From assembly GCF_024347055.1 (NCBI RefSeq), contig NZ_AP024895.1:1550001-1614000 (forward strand): DNA of 64,000 nt. The letters run 5' to 3'. This document shows positions 24,606 to 34,006 of this stretch, piece after piece. Below the pieces are notes generated by a model that was not told where the DNA came from, did no database searches, and saw only the letters and a list, made by a program, of their open reading frames with translations. Made by a program: the position numbers and the translations under genes. Position 1 is the first letter of the stretch. Each line of letters opens with the position of its first letter. The stretch is from Vibrio porteresiae DSM 19223 (GTDB taxonomy: Bacteria; Pseudomonadota; Gammaproteobacteria; Enterobacterales; Vibrionaceae).

Positions 24606-27398
24606 ATGAGAATGAAGAATAAAGGTAATATAGCAGCGATGTTTATGGCACTATTTTTGGCTGGGTGTGGCGGAGGAGATGGCGATGCCGATACCGATAA
24701 TACGGCAACAACAAGCTCATCTTACGCTTACTACATTGACTCTGCAGTTAGCGGTCTTACTTATGAGTGTGGAACTCAGTCCGGTACGACAGATAGTAAT
24801 GGTAAGTTCTATTTTGATGAAGATAGTTCTTGCCGCTTTTCAATTGGTGATCTTGTATTAAAGGTTATCGATGCCAATACACTAGATGCTTTGTCTAATG
24901 GGCAAACACTACAAGAGACCGATACCAACATTGCGCGTATCTTACAAACCCTCGATGAGGATAATGATACTAGTAACGGTATTACTATTGATCAGGAATC
25001 CGATACCGTCACCGCTTTTGTTCATTACGTCGATAATAGTAGTTCCTATACCACTGATGGTTCAGACTCAAGTTCATTACTTGAGGCCTTAAATAAGGCA
25101 GCGAATGAAGATGTGATTACTATTGATGTGGCCACAGAACTTGATGCTAATGCCCATTTGTTACACACCATTTTAAGTGACAGCAGTGGTACATTACTTG
25201 TCGGAGATGCTAGTTCAGCTGTGTATGCGAGTTTGATGCTTGCTGATTCTACCAGCGAGAGTCTTACACTGGCATCTGCCAATCAGTTGGAAGAGGAAGA
25301 CAGCGATACAGTGACCTTTAATGAGGATACCGATACGCTAACCATTGGTTCAGTGAGCTATGCGCCAAATCTGGTTCAGACAGACATTGACGGTATGTAT
25401 TATGTTCAGCTCAGCAATAGTGCGGACAATACACAAACGCTGCGTATTTATCCTTACGCTTATAAAGGGGCTGCAGAAAGTTATTTAGCGGGGAACATCC
25501 TCAGTAATGACATCCTATATTTGGTTGAAAGCTATAGCACTGGCGTTAAATCGTTTACATATTCTGATGCCACTTATGACACACTATCCCCGCAAGTGGC
25601 GCTGGCCTACGGCGATTCAAACTGGGTGATGACCTTTACCGCGTTCACCAGTGAGTATGCCATTTTTACCTACACCAGTGGCGATGCCACGGGTAGCGGC
25701 CGGCTTTATTATGGTGATAACAGCGCCACAGCAGCTAATGCGTATTGGTTGACTCTGGAGCCTGATGATAGCAGCGCTCTGAGCTTTACTGATAATATGG
25801 TGGCTAGTGGCCTAAGTTTGTATCTTAATGACGGTGATCTGGAAAAAATCACCTTTGGCGACAACAGTACGGCTAATTTTGTCAATATTCTTAATAATGA
25901 AGAAGACGATGGTGAAGACAGTATTACCTATGCTCTGACCGATGGGAAGCTGGTGTTCACTATTACCGACACCGACGACAGCAGTGTGTCTACTACCACC
26001 TTTAGCTTGGTCAGTGTAGGTGATGTGGAGGGTAGCTATATCGCCACTGAGGAAAGTGATGACGAGGATGAAAGCGACGACACCGTTATCCTGTATACCT
26101 CGCGGTCGGCTCTTGAGTCCACTTTTTTTGACGATCTCGACACCACGCGCACTGTGACTGATGAATCCGATGACAGTACCAATGCGAATCATGCTGGTTT
26201 TGAGTTGACTACACTTAGCGCAAAGGAAAGCAGCAGCGGTCGGATCGAAATAACTCTTACTGCCAACGGCAGTATTAAAGATGCCCTAGCAACGGATTCA
26301 GTTTCCGGAACCGGTTATGTTAACATGCTTTGGATTGGGGTTAATGACAGTATTGAGTTTGGGATGAAGGGTAATGGAGACAAATGGGCTCTAAAGGATT
26401 ACTGGCAAGATGGTGTTTATGTTGAAGGAGAAAGCTTAGACACAGATATCTATTCATTCGAGGTATCGTCTGATGGCAAAACCGTGACTATTACTCTGGA
26501 CAGTGATCAGGTACCAAGCAATGATTATGGTTACTTCTTTATTGATGCTGATATTGGAGAAAACTGTAGTAGCTGTGCCGAAGAAGATGTGGGTGACCAT
26601 AGCTATGATAGGATACAGCTGGGAGCCCTGTGGCAAGATGACAGCCTTTTGGCTGGTGCTTGGGTGAATAGCACAGATGATGCACCTTTTGCCGATATTG
26701 TGGTATTTCTTGACAAGCAAAACTATGTGATTGCGCAACAAGCGCTGAGTGAAAATAGCGTGATCGGTGGCGTGGAAGCCGGTACCTACACCTATACTCA
26801 TTCTGCGACTGCCGATACAGCCAGTGACGCCGTTCCAGTCATTGATTCCAATGGCACTTCCAATGGTGGGGCTACCCTGAAGGATACGTCAATGACGGTG
26901 TACAGTAATAATAATGAGGTTCTGGATATTGCTGATGATGATCAAGATCTCACTAAAATCGTCGCCTCAGACAGCCATCCGGAAGCCGGTGCTTGGTTGA
27001 TTGAAGCAACCTCAGATGGAGGAATTGCAGATAATGCCTTGGTGGTTCTTGATGGTAATGGACACTATATGGAAATCGATTTGTATTATGGCGCAAATGG
27101 GTTTTACTATGAGGATGATGAGACATTAGAAAATGCCTCTGAATTTGGTACTTATGTGATAAGTGGTGACAACAGTACCATTACCTTTACTGCTGATGCC
27201 ACAACGACCACTAATACCTTAGTTTGTACTGACGACGATGAGAGTGACTGCGGTACTGTTGCTGGTGACTCAAACATATCGGCTGGATTTTCTGATGAAA
27301 ATGGACAAGCATTGGATTACTCAATCAAAGATGATGTGATGACCATAATCATCCCTGAAGATGAGAATCCGACAGTAACGTTAAATCGTGTGCAGTAA
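24606..27398 (+). CDS. Large acidic surface lipoprotein of unknown function
   Basis: The 930-residue protein begins with a type II signal peptide and lipobox (MALFLAGCGGGDG), so the mature form is lipid-anchored at Cys 22. Immediately after comes a module (YIDSAVSGLTYECGTQSG, then TDSNGKFYFDEDSSCRFSIG) shared with other Vibrio/Shewanella-type lipoproteins. The remaining about 800 residues are rich in Asp, Ser and Thr with repeating beta-type motifs (such as DSDTVTFNEDTDTLTIGSVSY), and include a Cys pair CSSC. Such composition suggests an extracellular, calcium-dependent beta-sandwich structure, perhaps in adhesion or matrix binding (inference). No enzymatic motif was found. AAGGAAATATA precedes the ATG. 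Confidence 0.8.
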   Translation: MRMKNKGNIAAMFMALFLAGCGGGDGDADTDNTATTSSSYAYYIDSAVSGLTYECGTQSGTTDSNGKFYFDEDSSCRFSIGDLVLKVIDANTLDALSNGQTLQETDTNIARILQTLDEDNDTSNGITIDQESDTVTAFVHYVDNSSSYTTDGSDSSSLLEALNKAANEDVITIDVATELDANAHLLHTILSDSSGTLLVGDASSAVYASLMLADSTSESLTLASANQLEEEDSDTVTFNEDTDTLTIGSVSYAPNLVQTDIDGMYYVQLSNSADNTQTLRIYPYAYKGAAESYLAGNILSNDILYLVESYSTGVKSFTYSDATYDTLSPQVALAYGDSNWVMTFTAFTSEYAIFTYTSGDATGSGRLYYGDNSATAANAYWLTLEPDDSSALSFTDNMVASGLSLYLNDGDLEKITFGDNSTANFVNILNNEEDDGEDSITYALTDGKLVFTITDTDDSSVSTTTFSLVSVGDVEGSYIATEESDDEDESDDTVILYTSRSALESTFFDDLDTTRTVTDESDDSTNANHAGFELTTLSAKESSSGRIEITLTANGSIKDALATDSVSGTGYVNMLWIGVNDSIEFGMKGNGDKWALKDYWQDGVYVEGESLDTDIYSFEVSSDGKTVTITLDSDQVPSNDYGYFFIDADIGENCSSCAEEDVGDHSYDRIQLGALWQDDSLLAGAWVNSTDDAPFADIVVFLDKQNYVIAQQALSENSVIGGVEAGTYTYTHSATADTASDAVPVIDSNGTSNGGATLKDTSMTVYSNNNEVLDIADDDQDLTKIVASDSHPEAGAWLIEATSDGGIADNALVVLDGNGHYMEIDLYYGANGFYYEDDETLENASEFGTYVISGDNSTITFTADATTTTNTLVCTDDDESDCGTVAGDSNISAGFSDENGQALDYSIKDDVMTIIIPEDENPTVTLNRVQ

Positions 27399-27442
27399 CT
27401 GTAATTAGCTGTTATAAAAGGTACAATTTAAAATTAAAACCC

Positions 27443-27487
27443 AAAAGGACATACACCTCGAAAATGAATTGGGGTGTGTGTCTTTTA
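27443..27487 (+). terminator. Terminator after the lipoprotein gene
   Basis: AAAAGGACATACACC pairs with GGTGTGTGTCTTTT, with one bulge and one G-U pair, and ends in TTTTA. Confidence 0.75.
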
Positions 27488-27500
27488 TAGAAATTAGTAG

Positions 27501-27818
27501 CTACAGAATTATGAACGTTCTCGTGACTTTATTGCATTTAAAGCGTCTCATTCTAAGGCGTGTTGTAAAGTAAATAAGCCGTCGGAAGTCCTATATGTTG
27601 GATCTTCGACAACAGGCATCAAAAAACGATTAACTCAACATCTCGTCGATTGTGCTGATCAAACATATGCTTTACACCTTTATGCGTGGTTTAAAGGGAA
27701 ATACAAAGTTGATGTACTCGAATATGATGAACCGAATGAAGTCATCCAGTTAATAGAAGATAATATTTCCAATAAGTTGAAACCAGCATTTGGCAAACAA
27801 GGTGGAAACAATAAGTAG
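27501..27818 (+). pseudogene. GIY-YIG-type nuclease-like fragment without a start codon
   Basis: A frame of 105 codons between two stops reads as a GIY-YIG-like domain: EVLYVGSSTTGIKKRLTQHL supplies the second strand, the helix and the conserved Arg/His pattern, and EVIQLIEDNISNKLKPAFGK supplies the metal Glu helix and the KP tail. No ATG, GTG or TTG precedes the domain in frame, and the normal N-terminal GIY strand is missing or replaced by NYERSRDFIAFKAS. It lies directly behind a terminator. Either it is a decayed 5'-truncated gene or a frameshift joins it to the ATG at 27511 in another frame. Confidence 0.55.
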
Positions 27819-27893
27819 TCACTGTGAGAAGTTCAGCTAACGGAATTAAGGTGTCATTCCTTTCACAAACATTATCAATACACGTCCACTCGC

Positions 27894-28457
27894 TCACTCC
27901 GCAATCCTCTCTTCTGTCCATTTATATCCCAGCAGCCGTTCGATAAGTTTTTCTCCTTGCGGCCAATAACCAAAGCCAGCATCGGTGTTAATGTGGCCGG
28001 CTTTATGTAATGTCACCACGTCACTTTGCAAATGTTTAGCGAACTCTTTAGCTCTTGGAATCGAGAGGTGTGGGTCGTCATCGCTGCAGACCACTATGCT
28101 GGGAAACGGTAGTGGCTGCATGGATAATGGTCGCTGCACGTGAATTTCTGGGATTGCGGTTGATGAGTCAACGTCAGCTGGAGCAACCAGCAATGCACCA
28201 ATGACGTTTTCGGATGAATAAAGAGATGCCCACTGAGTAATCGCGACTGAGCCGCAGCTGTGTCCCACCAGTAATACGTTGCCTGATACCTGTTTTATGG
28301 TGTCGTTTAGCGCATCAGCCCACGCTTGGCGTTCCGGTACTAGCCAATCTTTTTGCTGTACTCGTACTGTGTTGGTGTAGCTGCGTTCAATAATGCTCTG
28401 CCAGTGGTTTGGGGCGGAATTAGTGTATCCCGGCACAAGAATAATCGTCGTATTCAT
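27894..28457 (-). CDS. RBBP9/YdeN-family alpha/beta hydrolase
   Basis: This 187-residue serine hydrolase starts with IILVPGYTNSAPNHWQSII, typical of the RBBP9/YdeN family. The nucleophile elbow is GHSCGS, the acid is in CSDDDPHLS, and the catalytic His is in GHINTDAGFG. Length is usual for the family. Substrates of this family are mostly unknown small esters or peptides. It is cytoplasmic and monocistronic. It converges on the GIY-YIG remnant. Confidence 0.9.
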   Translation of the reverse strand: MNTTIILVPGYTNSAPNHWQSIIERSYTNTVRVQQKDWLVPERQAWADALNDTIKQVSGNVLLVGHSCGSVAITQWASLYSSENVIGALLVAPADVDSSTAIPEIHVQRPLSMQPLPFPSIVVCSDDDPHLSIPRAKEFAKHLQSDVVTLHKAGHINTDAGFGYWPQGEKLIERLLGYKWTEERIAE

Positions 28458-28670
28458 CCATACTGCTCAGTTGATAATGGGGAATATGACCATAACATGC
28501 TCATTTATCACAGTATATTGCAGAGATTGAGATTAGAACGAAATCGTAAAAGCAAGGCTTGATTGTCCTGAACTCACTCTATTCATCCCCCCTGACAGTG
28601 GAATTCTCCCCGTTCTTTGCTAGCTTGATTGATAGAGATTGTTTCAATATCTACAGGGATTTAGCTGAAC

Positions 28671-30290
28671 ATGAACGAAGCGCACACGCAAGACAAAGGG
28701 TTCGAAACGGTTTTTCGTCACTCTAAAGATGGCTTGGCGATTTTTAAAGACGGTATCTTTGTCGATTGCAACCAATCGATGCTCGATTTGGTCGGCTTAG
28801 CGACTCGTGAGGAGTTTATCGGCCTTACGCCGTTCGATTTCTCTCCTGAATATCAGTTTGATGGTCGTAGCTCAGCCGAAAAAGGCATGGAGTACATTAC
28901 CCAATGTTACGAAGAGGGCAGTGTGCGCTTTGAATGGTTGCATAAAAAGTCGAATGGCGAGCCCTTTTGGTGTGAAGTGATCATCACCAAAATGACCTTG
29001 GCGGGTGAGGTGGTGGTGCATGCCAATTGGCGCGATATCACCGAGAAGAAAGATCTGGAACTTAAGCTTGCTGAGCAAAAAGAGATATTTGAGACGCTGT
29101 TTAATGAGTCGATGGATGGTCTGAGCGTGTTTGATGGGCAGAAATACGTCGACTGCAATAAGGCGTTTTTGCGCATGTTTGGTTTTAGTTCCAAAGATGA
29201 AGTGATTGGGATTCATCCCAAAGACATTTCTCCGGAGTTTCAAGCTGATGGACGTTCGTCAAAAGAGGCCGCTAAAGAGCTGATTTTTAAATCGTTAGAT
29301 AAAGGCAGCACGCGATTTAAGTGGATACACTGCAAAAAAGATCGCACCAACTTTTGGACCGAAGTGATCATCACTAAGGTCAACCTCAAAGGCGTTGATG
29401 TGATTTACGCGGTGATTCGTGATATCTCAGAGAAAAAGGCGTTGGAGCTGGAGCTTTACGAACGCAATACCGAATTAGATCTTTCAAATAGTCACCTTGA
29501 ATTGATGATTGACGATCTAAAACGGACGCAAGAGCAGTTGGTGGAATCGGAAAAAATGGCGAGTTTAGGATCGCTTGTGGCAGGGGTAGCACATGAAATC
29601 AATACGCCCGTGGGGGTTGGTTTGATGGGGATTACTCAGTTTATGGAAGAGACCAAAGCCATTCGTAGCCATTATCACAAAGGTGAACTGACCGAAAATT
29701 CTTTTGAAGATTACCTCAACAGTGCCAATGAACTTTCTAATATCGTCCATAAAAACCTTGAACGTACAGCGCAGTTGGTGCGCGGCTTTAAACAAATTGC
29801 CGTTGACCAAACCAGCGAAGAGGAGCGTTCAATCAATTTACGGGAATACTTGGAAGAGGTGGTGTTTAGCCTTGGTTCGATGACCCGAAAAGCCAATACC
29901 CAAATCACTATCGATTGCCCCGACAATTTTAACGTAGTGACCAATCCTGGGTTGATTTCGCAAGTGGTAACCAACTTGATTGTTAACTCCATGGTGCACG
30001 GCTTTAGCGAACGAGGCTTTGGTGAGATTACGATTCAGGTGCGTGAAGAAGAGCGCAACTATTTTGTCATGACCTACCAAGATAACGGCAAAGGGATCAG
30101 CAAAGAGATTTTGCCGAGAATCTTTGACCCATTTTTTACCACCAACCGCGCTAACGGTGGCACGGGATTGGGGCTAAATGTCACGTATAACATTGTGAAA
30201 AATGCGCTAGGTGGTTCGATTGAGTGTCAAAGTGAACCTAATCAAGGGGTGCAATTTACGATTGGCTTTGGTGTAAAAGATCGCGCATAG
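28671..30290 (+). CDS. Cytoplasmic PAS-PAS sensor histidine kinase
   Basis: This 539-residue kinase has no membrane segment. Two closely similar PAS domains (about 10-130 and 135-255; compare LAIFKDGIFVDCNQSMLDLV with LSVFDGQKYVDCNKAFLRMF) are followed by a coiled coil and a HisKA-like box with phosphoacceptor His308 in GSLVAGVAHEINTP. The HATPase domain follows, with its N box NLIVNSMVHGF and G boxes DNGKGIS and GGTGLGLNV. It faces the HD-GYP response regulator gene, separated by about 100 bases, and is a likely partner for it. The PAS ligand is unknown. Confidence 0.9.
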   Translation: MNEAHTQDKGFETVFRHSKDGLAIFKDGIFVDCNQSMLDLVGLATREEFIGLTPFDFSPEYQFDGRSSAEKGMEYITQCYEEGSVRFEWLHKKSNGEPFWCEVIITKMTLAGEVVVHANWRDITEKKDLELKLAEQKEIFETLFNESMDGLSVFDGQKYVDCNKAFLRMFGFSSKDEVIGIHPKDISPEFQADGRSSKEAAKELIFKSLDKGSTRFKWIHCKKDRTNFWTEVIITKVNLKGVDVIYAVIRDISEKKALELELYERNTELDLSNSHLELMIDDLKRTQEQLVESEKMASLGSLVAGVAHEINTPVGVGLMGITQFMEETKAIRSHYHKGELTENSFEDYLNSANELSNIVHKNLERTAQLVRGFKQIAVDQTSEEERSINLREYLEEVVFSLGSMTRKANTQITIDCPDNFNVVTNPGLISQVVTNLIVNSMVHGFSERGFGEITIQVREEERNYFVMTYQDNGKGISKEILPRIFDPFFTTNRANGGTGLGLNVTYNIVKNALGGSIECQSEPNQGVQFTIGFGVKDRA

Positions 30291-30298
30291 CTGCGAAT

Positions 30299-30329
30299 CG
30301 GGCGATGTGAACATCCGTTCCATCGCCCG
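30299..30329. terminator. GC-rich hairpin between convergent signalling genes
   Basis: Perfect nine-bp arms CGGGCGATG and CATCGCCCG surround a 13-base loop. No T tract follows, but the position between convergent genes suggests a transcription barrier. Confidence 0.5.
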
Positions 30330-30392
30330 CAATATCGCCTTGGTTTGCACACATCTAACCGTCACACTGTGTAACCATGAAACAAACTGTGT

Positions 30393-31949
30393 TTAATCAG
30401 GGTAGATGTCGCGCAGCGCCATGATGTTATCAAAGTGAGTGATTGCAAGATCGCAAATTTCAGGGTCGAAATGACGCCCGCGTTCTTCTTTCAGCAAGCT
30501 TAAAATGCGGTCGGCAGGCCACGGCTCTTTGTAGGAGCGACGCGCTGCGAGCGCATCAATGACATCGGCTATCGCCATCAGCCGACCTTCAATCGGAATC
30601 TCTTCCTCTTTTAAGCCTGATGGATAGCCGGAACCATCCCATTTTTCATGGTGATAGAGCGCGATGCTCGCACCTACTTGTGGCAATGCACGTTTCGAAT
30701 GACACAGCAAATCGTAACCGACTTGAGCATGGGTTTTCATGATCTCCCACTCATCAGGATCAAGCTTGCCCGGTTTATGTAAGATGGTTTCAGGAATGGC
30801 GATTTTACCAATATCGTGCATTGGGGTAGCGTGTTTGATGAGCTGCACAATGTGCTCCTCTAACCCAAGCCGCTGAGCGAGAAATTCACAGATCAGGGAC
30901 ACGCGGCGCACGTGGGCTCCGGTCTCTTTACTGCGCATTTCAATGGCATCCCCTAACACGTACATCAACTCTTGTTGAGTGCGTTCAATGTCTTCACGCC
31001 GAGTTAAGTTCTCAAAAATAATCGAGATTTTAGTGAGCATCACATTCAGTAGTCGCTCGGTTAATCGCGAAATTGGGGCAGTAAAAGTGATGGTGGTGGC
31101 GCTTTCACTGCTGTCGGAAAGCTGAGTGAAATTACAGAAAAAACCTTTGTCGCTGATGTTTTGCTTTTGCATTAACGCTTGGTCAGCGGTTTTGCGAATC
31201 GCTGCCGGGAAGATATCGTCTTTCAGTTCAGTGTCGATCTGGTATTGCACTCCGTCAAAACTAAGCAAGATTTGCTCGCGATTACCCAAGGCATTAAGTA
31301 ACTGATAGTGCAGATAAAACGATACCGTCTGCTGACCAATCAGCTCTTTGACTTCCCGCAATGCCTGGCGACAAAATGCTTCAGAATTGGAGGCTTGCAA
31401 CACCCGCGTGGTGGCACTGACCACATCTTCCAGCCCTTTGCTGCCTTGTTCTACTTCTCGAATATCTCGATAAGCACGAATGGCAGCGTAAATGGTGGTT
31501 TTAAGGCGGGTGGAATTTAGCTCGGTTTTGTTTTTGTAATCGTTGATATCGTAATCGCGGATCACATCCTCTTCCGGCGCTTCACCCGGTTGACCGGTAC
31601 GCAGTACCAAGCGGGTTGAGGTATTTTTATGGCTTTCGCGAATCCATTTCACCAGATCCAATCCGGCGTGATCGCTTTCCATCACCACATCAACTAATGC
31701 GAGGGCGATATCGGAATGGTCTTTAAACAGCTGTTTTGCTTCTTCTGCCGAACGGGCTTTCAAAAAGAGCAATGGACGACTATCGACCAGAACGCGTTTT
31801 AATACCATCTCGGAAACCGAGATCACGTCATCTTCATCGTCAATCAATGCTACTTTCCATGGCGTAAGTTCTTCGCCTAACTTACCTTCATTCGCTTGAG
31901 ACGCAGCAGGGTAAGGTGTTGCTTTTTTTGCAAATAATGGGTTTGGCAT
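30393..31949 (-). CDS. Response regulator with REC, DUF3369 and HD-GYP domains (c-di-GMP phosphodiesterase)
   Basis: The 518-residue protein has a receiver domain (about 30-155; phosphoacceptor D87 in LALVDVVM, acidic pocket IDDEDD). A DUF3369-type middle region (about 170-320) follows, and then an HD-GYP domain (about 325-510). Catalytic motifs are intact: HDIGKIAIP, the HAQVGYDLL helix and HHEKWDGSGYPSGL. It should hydrolyse cyclic di-GMP when phosphorylated. The convergent PAS-PAS kinase is the natural candidate partner. Together with the diguanylate cyclase at 1.5 kb it adds to the c-di-GMP network of this region. Confidence 0.93.
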   Translation of the reverse strand: MPNPLFAKKATPYPAASQANEGKLGEELTPWKVALIDDEDDVISVSEMVLKRVLVDSRPLLFLKARSAEEAKQLFKDHSDIALALVDVVMESDHAGLDLVKWIRESHKNTSTRLVLRTGQPGEAPEEDVIRDYDINDYKNKTELNSTRLKTTIYAAIRAYRDIREVEQGSKGLEDVVSATTRVLQASNSEAFCRQALREVKELIGQQTVSFYLHYQLLNALGNREQILLSFDGVQYQIDTELKDDIFPAAIRKTADQALMQKQNISDKGFFCNFTQLSDSSESATTITFTAPISRLTERLLNVMLTKISIIFENLTRREDIERTQQELMYVLGDAIEMRSKETGAHVRRVSLICEFLAQRLGLEEHIVQLIKHATPMHDIGKIAIPETILHKPGKLDPDEWEIMKTHAQVGYDLLCHSKRALPQVGASIALYHHEKWDGSGYPSGLKEEEIPIEGRLMAIADVIDALAARRSYKEPWPADRILSLLKEERGRHFDPEICDLAITHFDNIMALRDIYPD

Positions 31950-32212
31950 AGCAATAGCGTACCTAATAGTTAATCACAACAAAGTCCATCTGGTTAAAAT
32001 ATAGTTTGCTCATGCGGCAGAATCCATTGACCCACCATAAATAAGCGTTTTGTTTCTTTGTTGTACTGCTTAACCCCTTTAAATCCTGAGTGTAGTGAGC
32101 TGAATTGCTTGGCAAATCGGCTTAAGCAGCATTGGCTTTTGATTTGTTCTGTCAATTACCTAGCGGCTTTTATATGATGCCAAGTTCCATAAAACAAAGA
32201 GGATTATTATTC

Positions 32213-32560
32213 ATGACCGCTCGAGTTTACGTATTCGCTCAATTTAAGCCAAAAGAAGGCAAAGAAGCAGAACTGTTTGAAGTGCTTAAAGCACTTGAAC
32301 CAGATGCTTTGCGTGAAGAAGGCTGCATTCAATACCGAGTTACTCGTCAGATCGATCATCCAAGCGCCACGCGCAATGATTTTCCGATTGTGTTTAACGA
32401 GATTTGGGCCAGCGCTGATGCATGGTCTGCGCACGGCCGTCGTAAGCAGATCCAACACTTCTTTGATACCCAAGTGGCTAGCGAAAATGGCTTAGTTGCT
32501 GATGCTCAAGTCACTGCGTATACCGATGAAGGCTACGATTACGACGCGCCAGTTTTTTAA
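32213..32560 (+). CDS. Antibiotic biosynthesis monooxygenase (ABM) family protein
   Basis: The 115-residue protein has the dimeric ferredoxin-like ABM fold (RVYVFAQFKPKEGKEAEL, EEGCIQYRVTRQ, FNEIWASADAWSAH). The closest functional description is a putative quinol monooxygenase or heme/quinone-related enzyme. The ATG at 32213 is chosen because AGAGGA lies about ten bases upstream; an earlier in-frame ATG at 32132 would add 27 unrelated residues. Confidence 0.88.
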   Translation: MTARVYVFAQFKPKEGKEAELFEVLKALEPDALREEGCIQYRVTRQIDHPSATRNDFPIVFNEIWASADAWSAHGRRKQIQHFFDTQVASENGLVADAQVTAYTDEGYDYDAPVF

Positions 32561-32642
32561 TACGTACGTATTGAGTGTTTAAGTGCCACTTTATGGGGTG
32601 CTTAATTAGGCGTTAAACACGGTTTTTAGGTGTTGATTGAAT

Positions 32643-32675
32643 AAAATAAGGCTTCGCGTGCGAAGCCTTATTTTT
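32643..32675 (+). terminator. Terminator after the ABM-family gene
   Basis: A strong stem AAAATAAGGCTTCG / CGAAGCCTTATTTT with a four-base loop ends in a T run. It is symmetrical enough to act in both directions. Confidence 0.9.
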
Positions 32676-32863
32676 GTCGCTAGCTCGCACTTTCCCCCTC
32701 GCTGTGTTCACTTTATTGGCTATTTTACTGGTGGATTATGACGGTACGACTAATACAAAAGATTGATTAAATCGGTTTACTTCGTCATGCTTAGCGTCGA
32801 TTTGTGGCTTGCTACAGCAATGAAGTAGGGCACTGTGGTACTCACGGATAGAAGTACGGTTTG

Positions 32864-33802
32864 ATGGATAAAGCAAAAACAATCAATGTGTTAGTCTATT
32901 CTGCTGCAGGGTGTTCCCACTTTGCTCTGGGAATGGTGCTTGAGCCGTTTACGCTATCGAACCGTTTGGCGACCGCACCCACGTTTCATCTTGAGCATGT
33001 GGTTCAACACTGTGAGGATGAACAGTCTGCATTGGAAGCACAGCCTTGGGATTGGGTGGTGCTCGTTGCCGATACGCCTATGGAATCTGCGCCTCTCACG
33101 CCGGAACTGACCTTTCTTAAACATCAAATCAAGTACATGGGCACCAAAGTGTTAGCGGTGGATTGCGGTGTTTATTGGCTGGCTGCGATGGGAATTACTT
33201 CCAAAGTTCCGCTCGCGGTGCATTGGCATGATAGCGATCATTTTAAGCTGCAGTTTCCCAATCAGCCGGTGGCAAATCAGCTGTTTCAGCAATCGCCGAC
33301 GCTCATCAGCTCTGCGGGTAAACTGGCGTCTCTTGATGCGGTATTGCATCTGATTGGTCGCTATCAATCCCCTGAGCATCTGCGCGAGCTAAGCGATTAT
33401 CTGTGTCTTGATCGGATGCGCAGTGAGGATGAAAAGCAGCGTCTACCCGGGCATTTGGTTGGCGGCGCTACTCAGCCACGTTTAACCATGGCACTGGAAT
33501 TGATGGAGCAAAACCTTGAAGAGCCGCTTTCAACCGACGATATCGCCGATTTAGTGCACATCTCACGGCGCCAACTTGAGCGGCTGTTTAAGCAATATCT
33601 CAATACCATGCCTGCCAAACATTACCTTGGCTTGCGTCTCGCTAAAGCCAAAAAGCTGCTGCTCACTACCAACATGTCGATTGTGCAAATTGGTTTGAGT
33701 TGCGGGTTTTCCAGTGGGCCGCATTTTTCCTCATCCTATAAAGCCTTTTATCAAATCACACCCCGTGAAGAGCGCAGTCGTAAGCTTAATATACTTAAGT
33801 AA
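32864..33802 (+). CDS. AraC-family regulator with GATase1-like sensor (ArgR-like), likely activator of the ast operon
   Basis: The 312-residue protein has an N-terminal DJ-1/PfpI/GATase1-like domain (about 5-190) without an obvious catalytic role. It is followed by the AraC double helix-turn-helix (about 205-305, TDDIADLVHISRRQLERLFK and IVQIGLSCGFSSGPHFSSSY). This is the architecture of Pseudomonas ArgR, which activates arginine succinyltransferase genes. It sits immediately upstream of the ast genes, so the same role is likely. The ATG at 32864 is chosen over the adjacent TTG. Confidence 0.87.
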   Translation: MDKAKTINVLVYSAAGCSHFALGMVLEPFTLSNRLATAPTFHLEHVVQHCEDEQSALEAQPWDWVVLVADTPMESAPLTPELTFLKHQIKYMGTKVLAVDCGVYWLAAMGITSKVPLAVHWHDSDHFKLQFPNQPVANQLFQQSPTLISSAGKLASLDAVLHLIGRYQSPEHLRELSDYLCLDRMRSEDEKQRLPGHLVGGATQPRLTMALELMEQNLEEPLSTDDIADLVHISRRQLERLFKQYLNTMPAKHYLGLRLAKAKKLLLTTNMSIVQIGLSCGFSSGPHFSSSYKAFYQITPREERSRKLNILK

Positions 33803-34006
33803 CCTCAAGATGCGGTTTCAGCGAGAATGTATTCGCTCATAGGCAAGGCACCGATTTGAATACATAGTTATTCTACGTAGAAAATCATAGTTAGCCTAAA
33901 ATGGAAAAAAGCGTCCGAATCTATAAATTGGCGTCGTATTTTTGAAATGCTCTGAACGGTTTACAAGGTAGCGTATAGGGAACATTGATAAATCAGAGGC
34001 ACGAAG
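33803..34006. promoter_or_regulatory. Region upstream of the ast operon with possible dispersed repeat
   Basis: The 204-base gap should contain the ast promoter and regulator sites. The segment from about 33806 to 33960 reads like a non-coding dispersed repeat of the type often seen between Vibrio genes. This is an impression from memory and not a comparison. Confidence 0.3.

Noticed and set aside
25812..26801. Long minus-strand frames inside the lipoprotein gene
   Set aside because: They are antisense shadows of a repetitive acidic gene and lack start signals.
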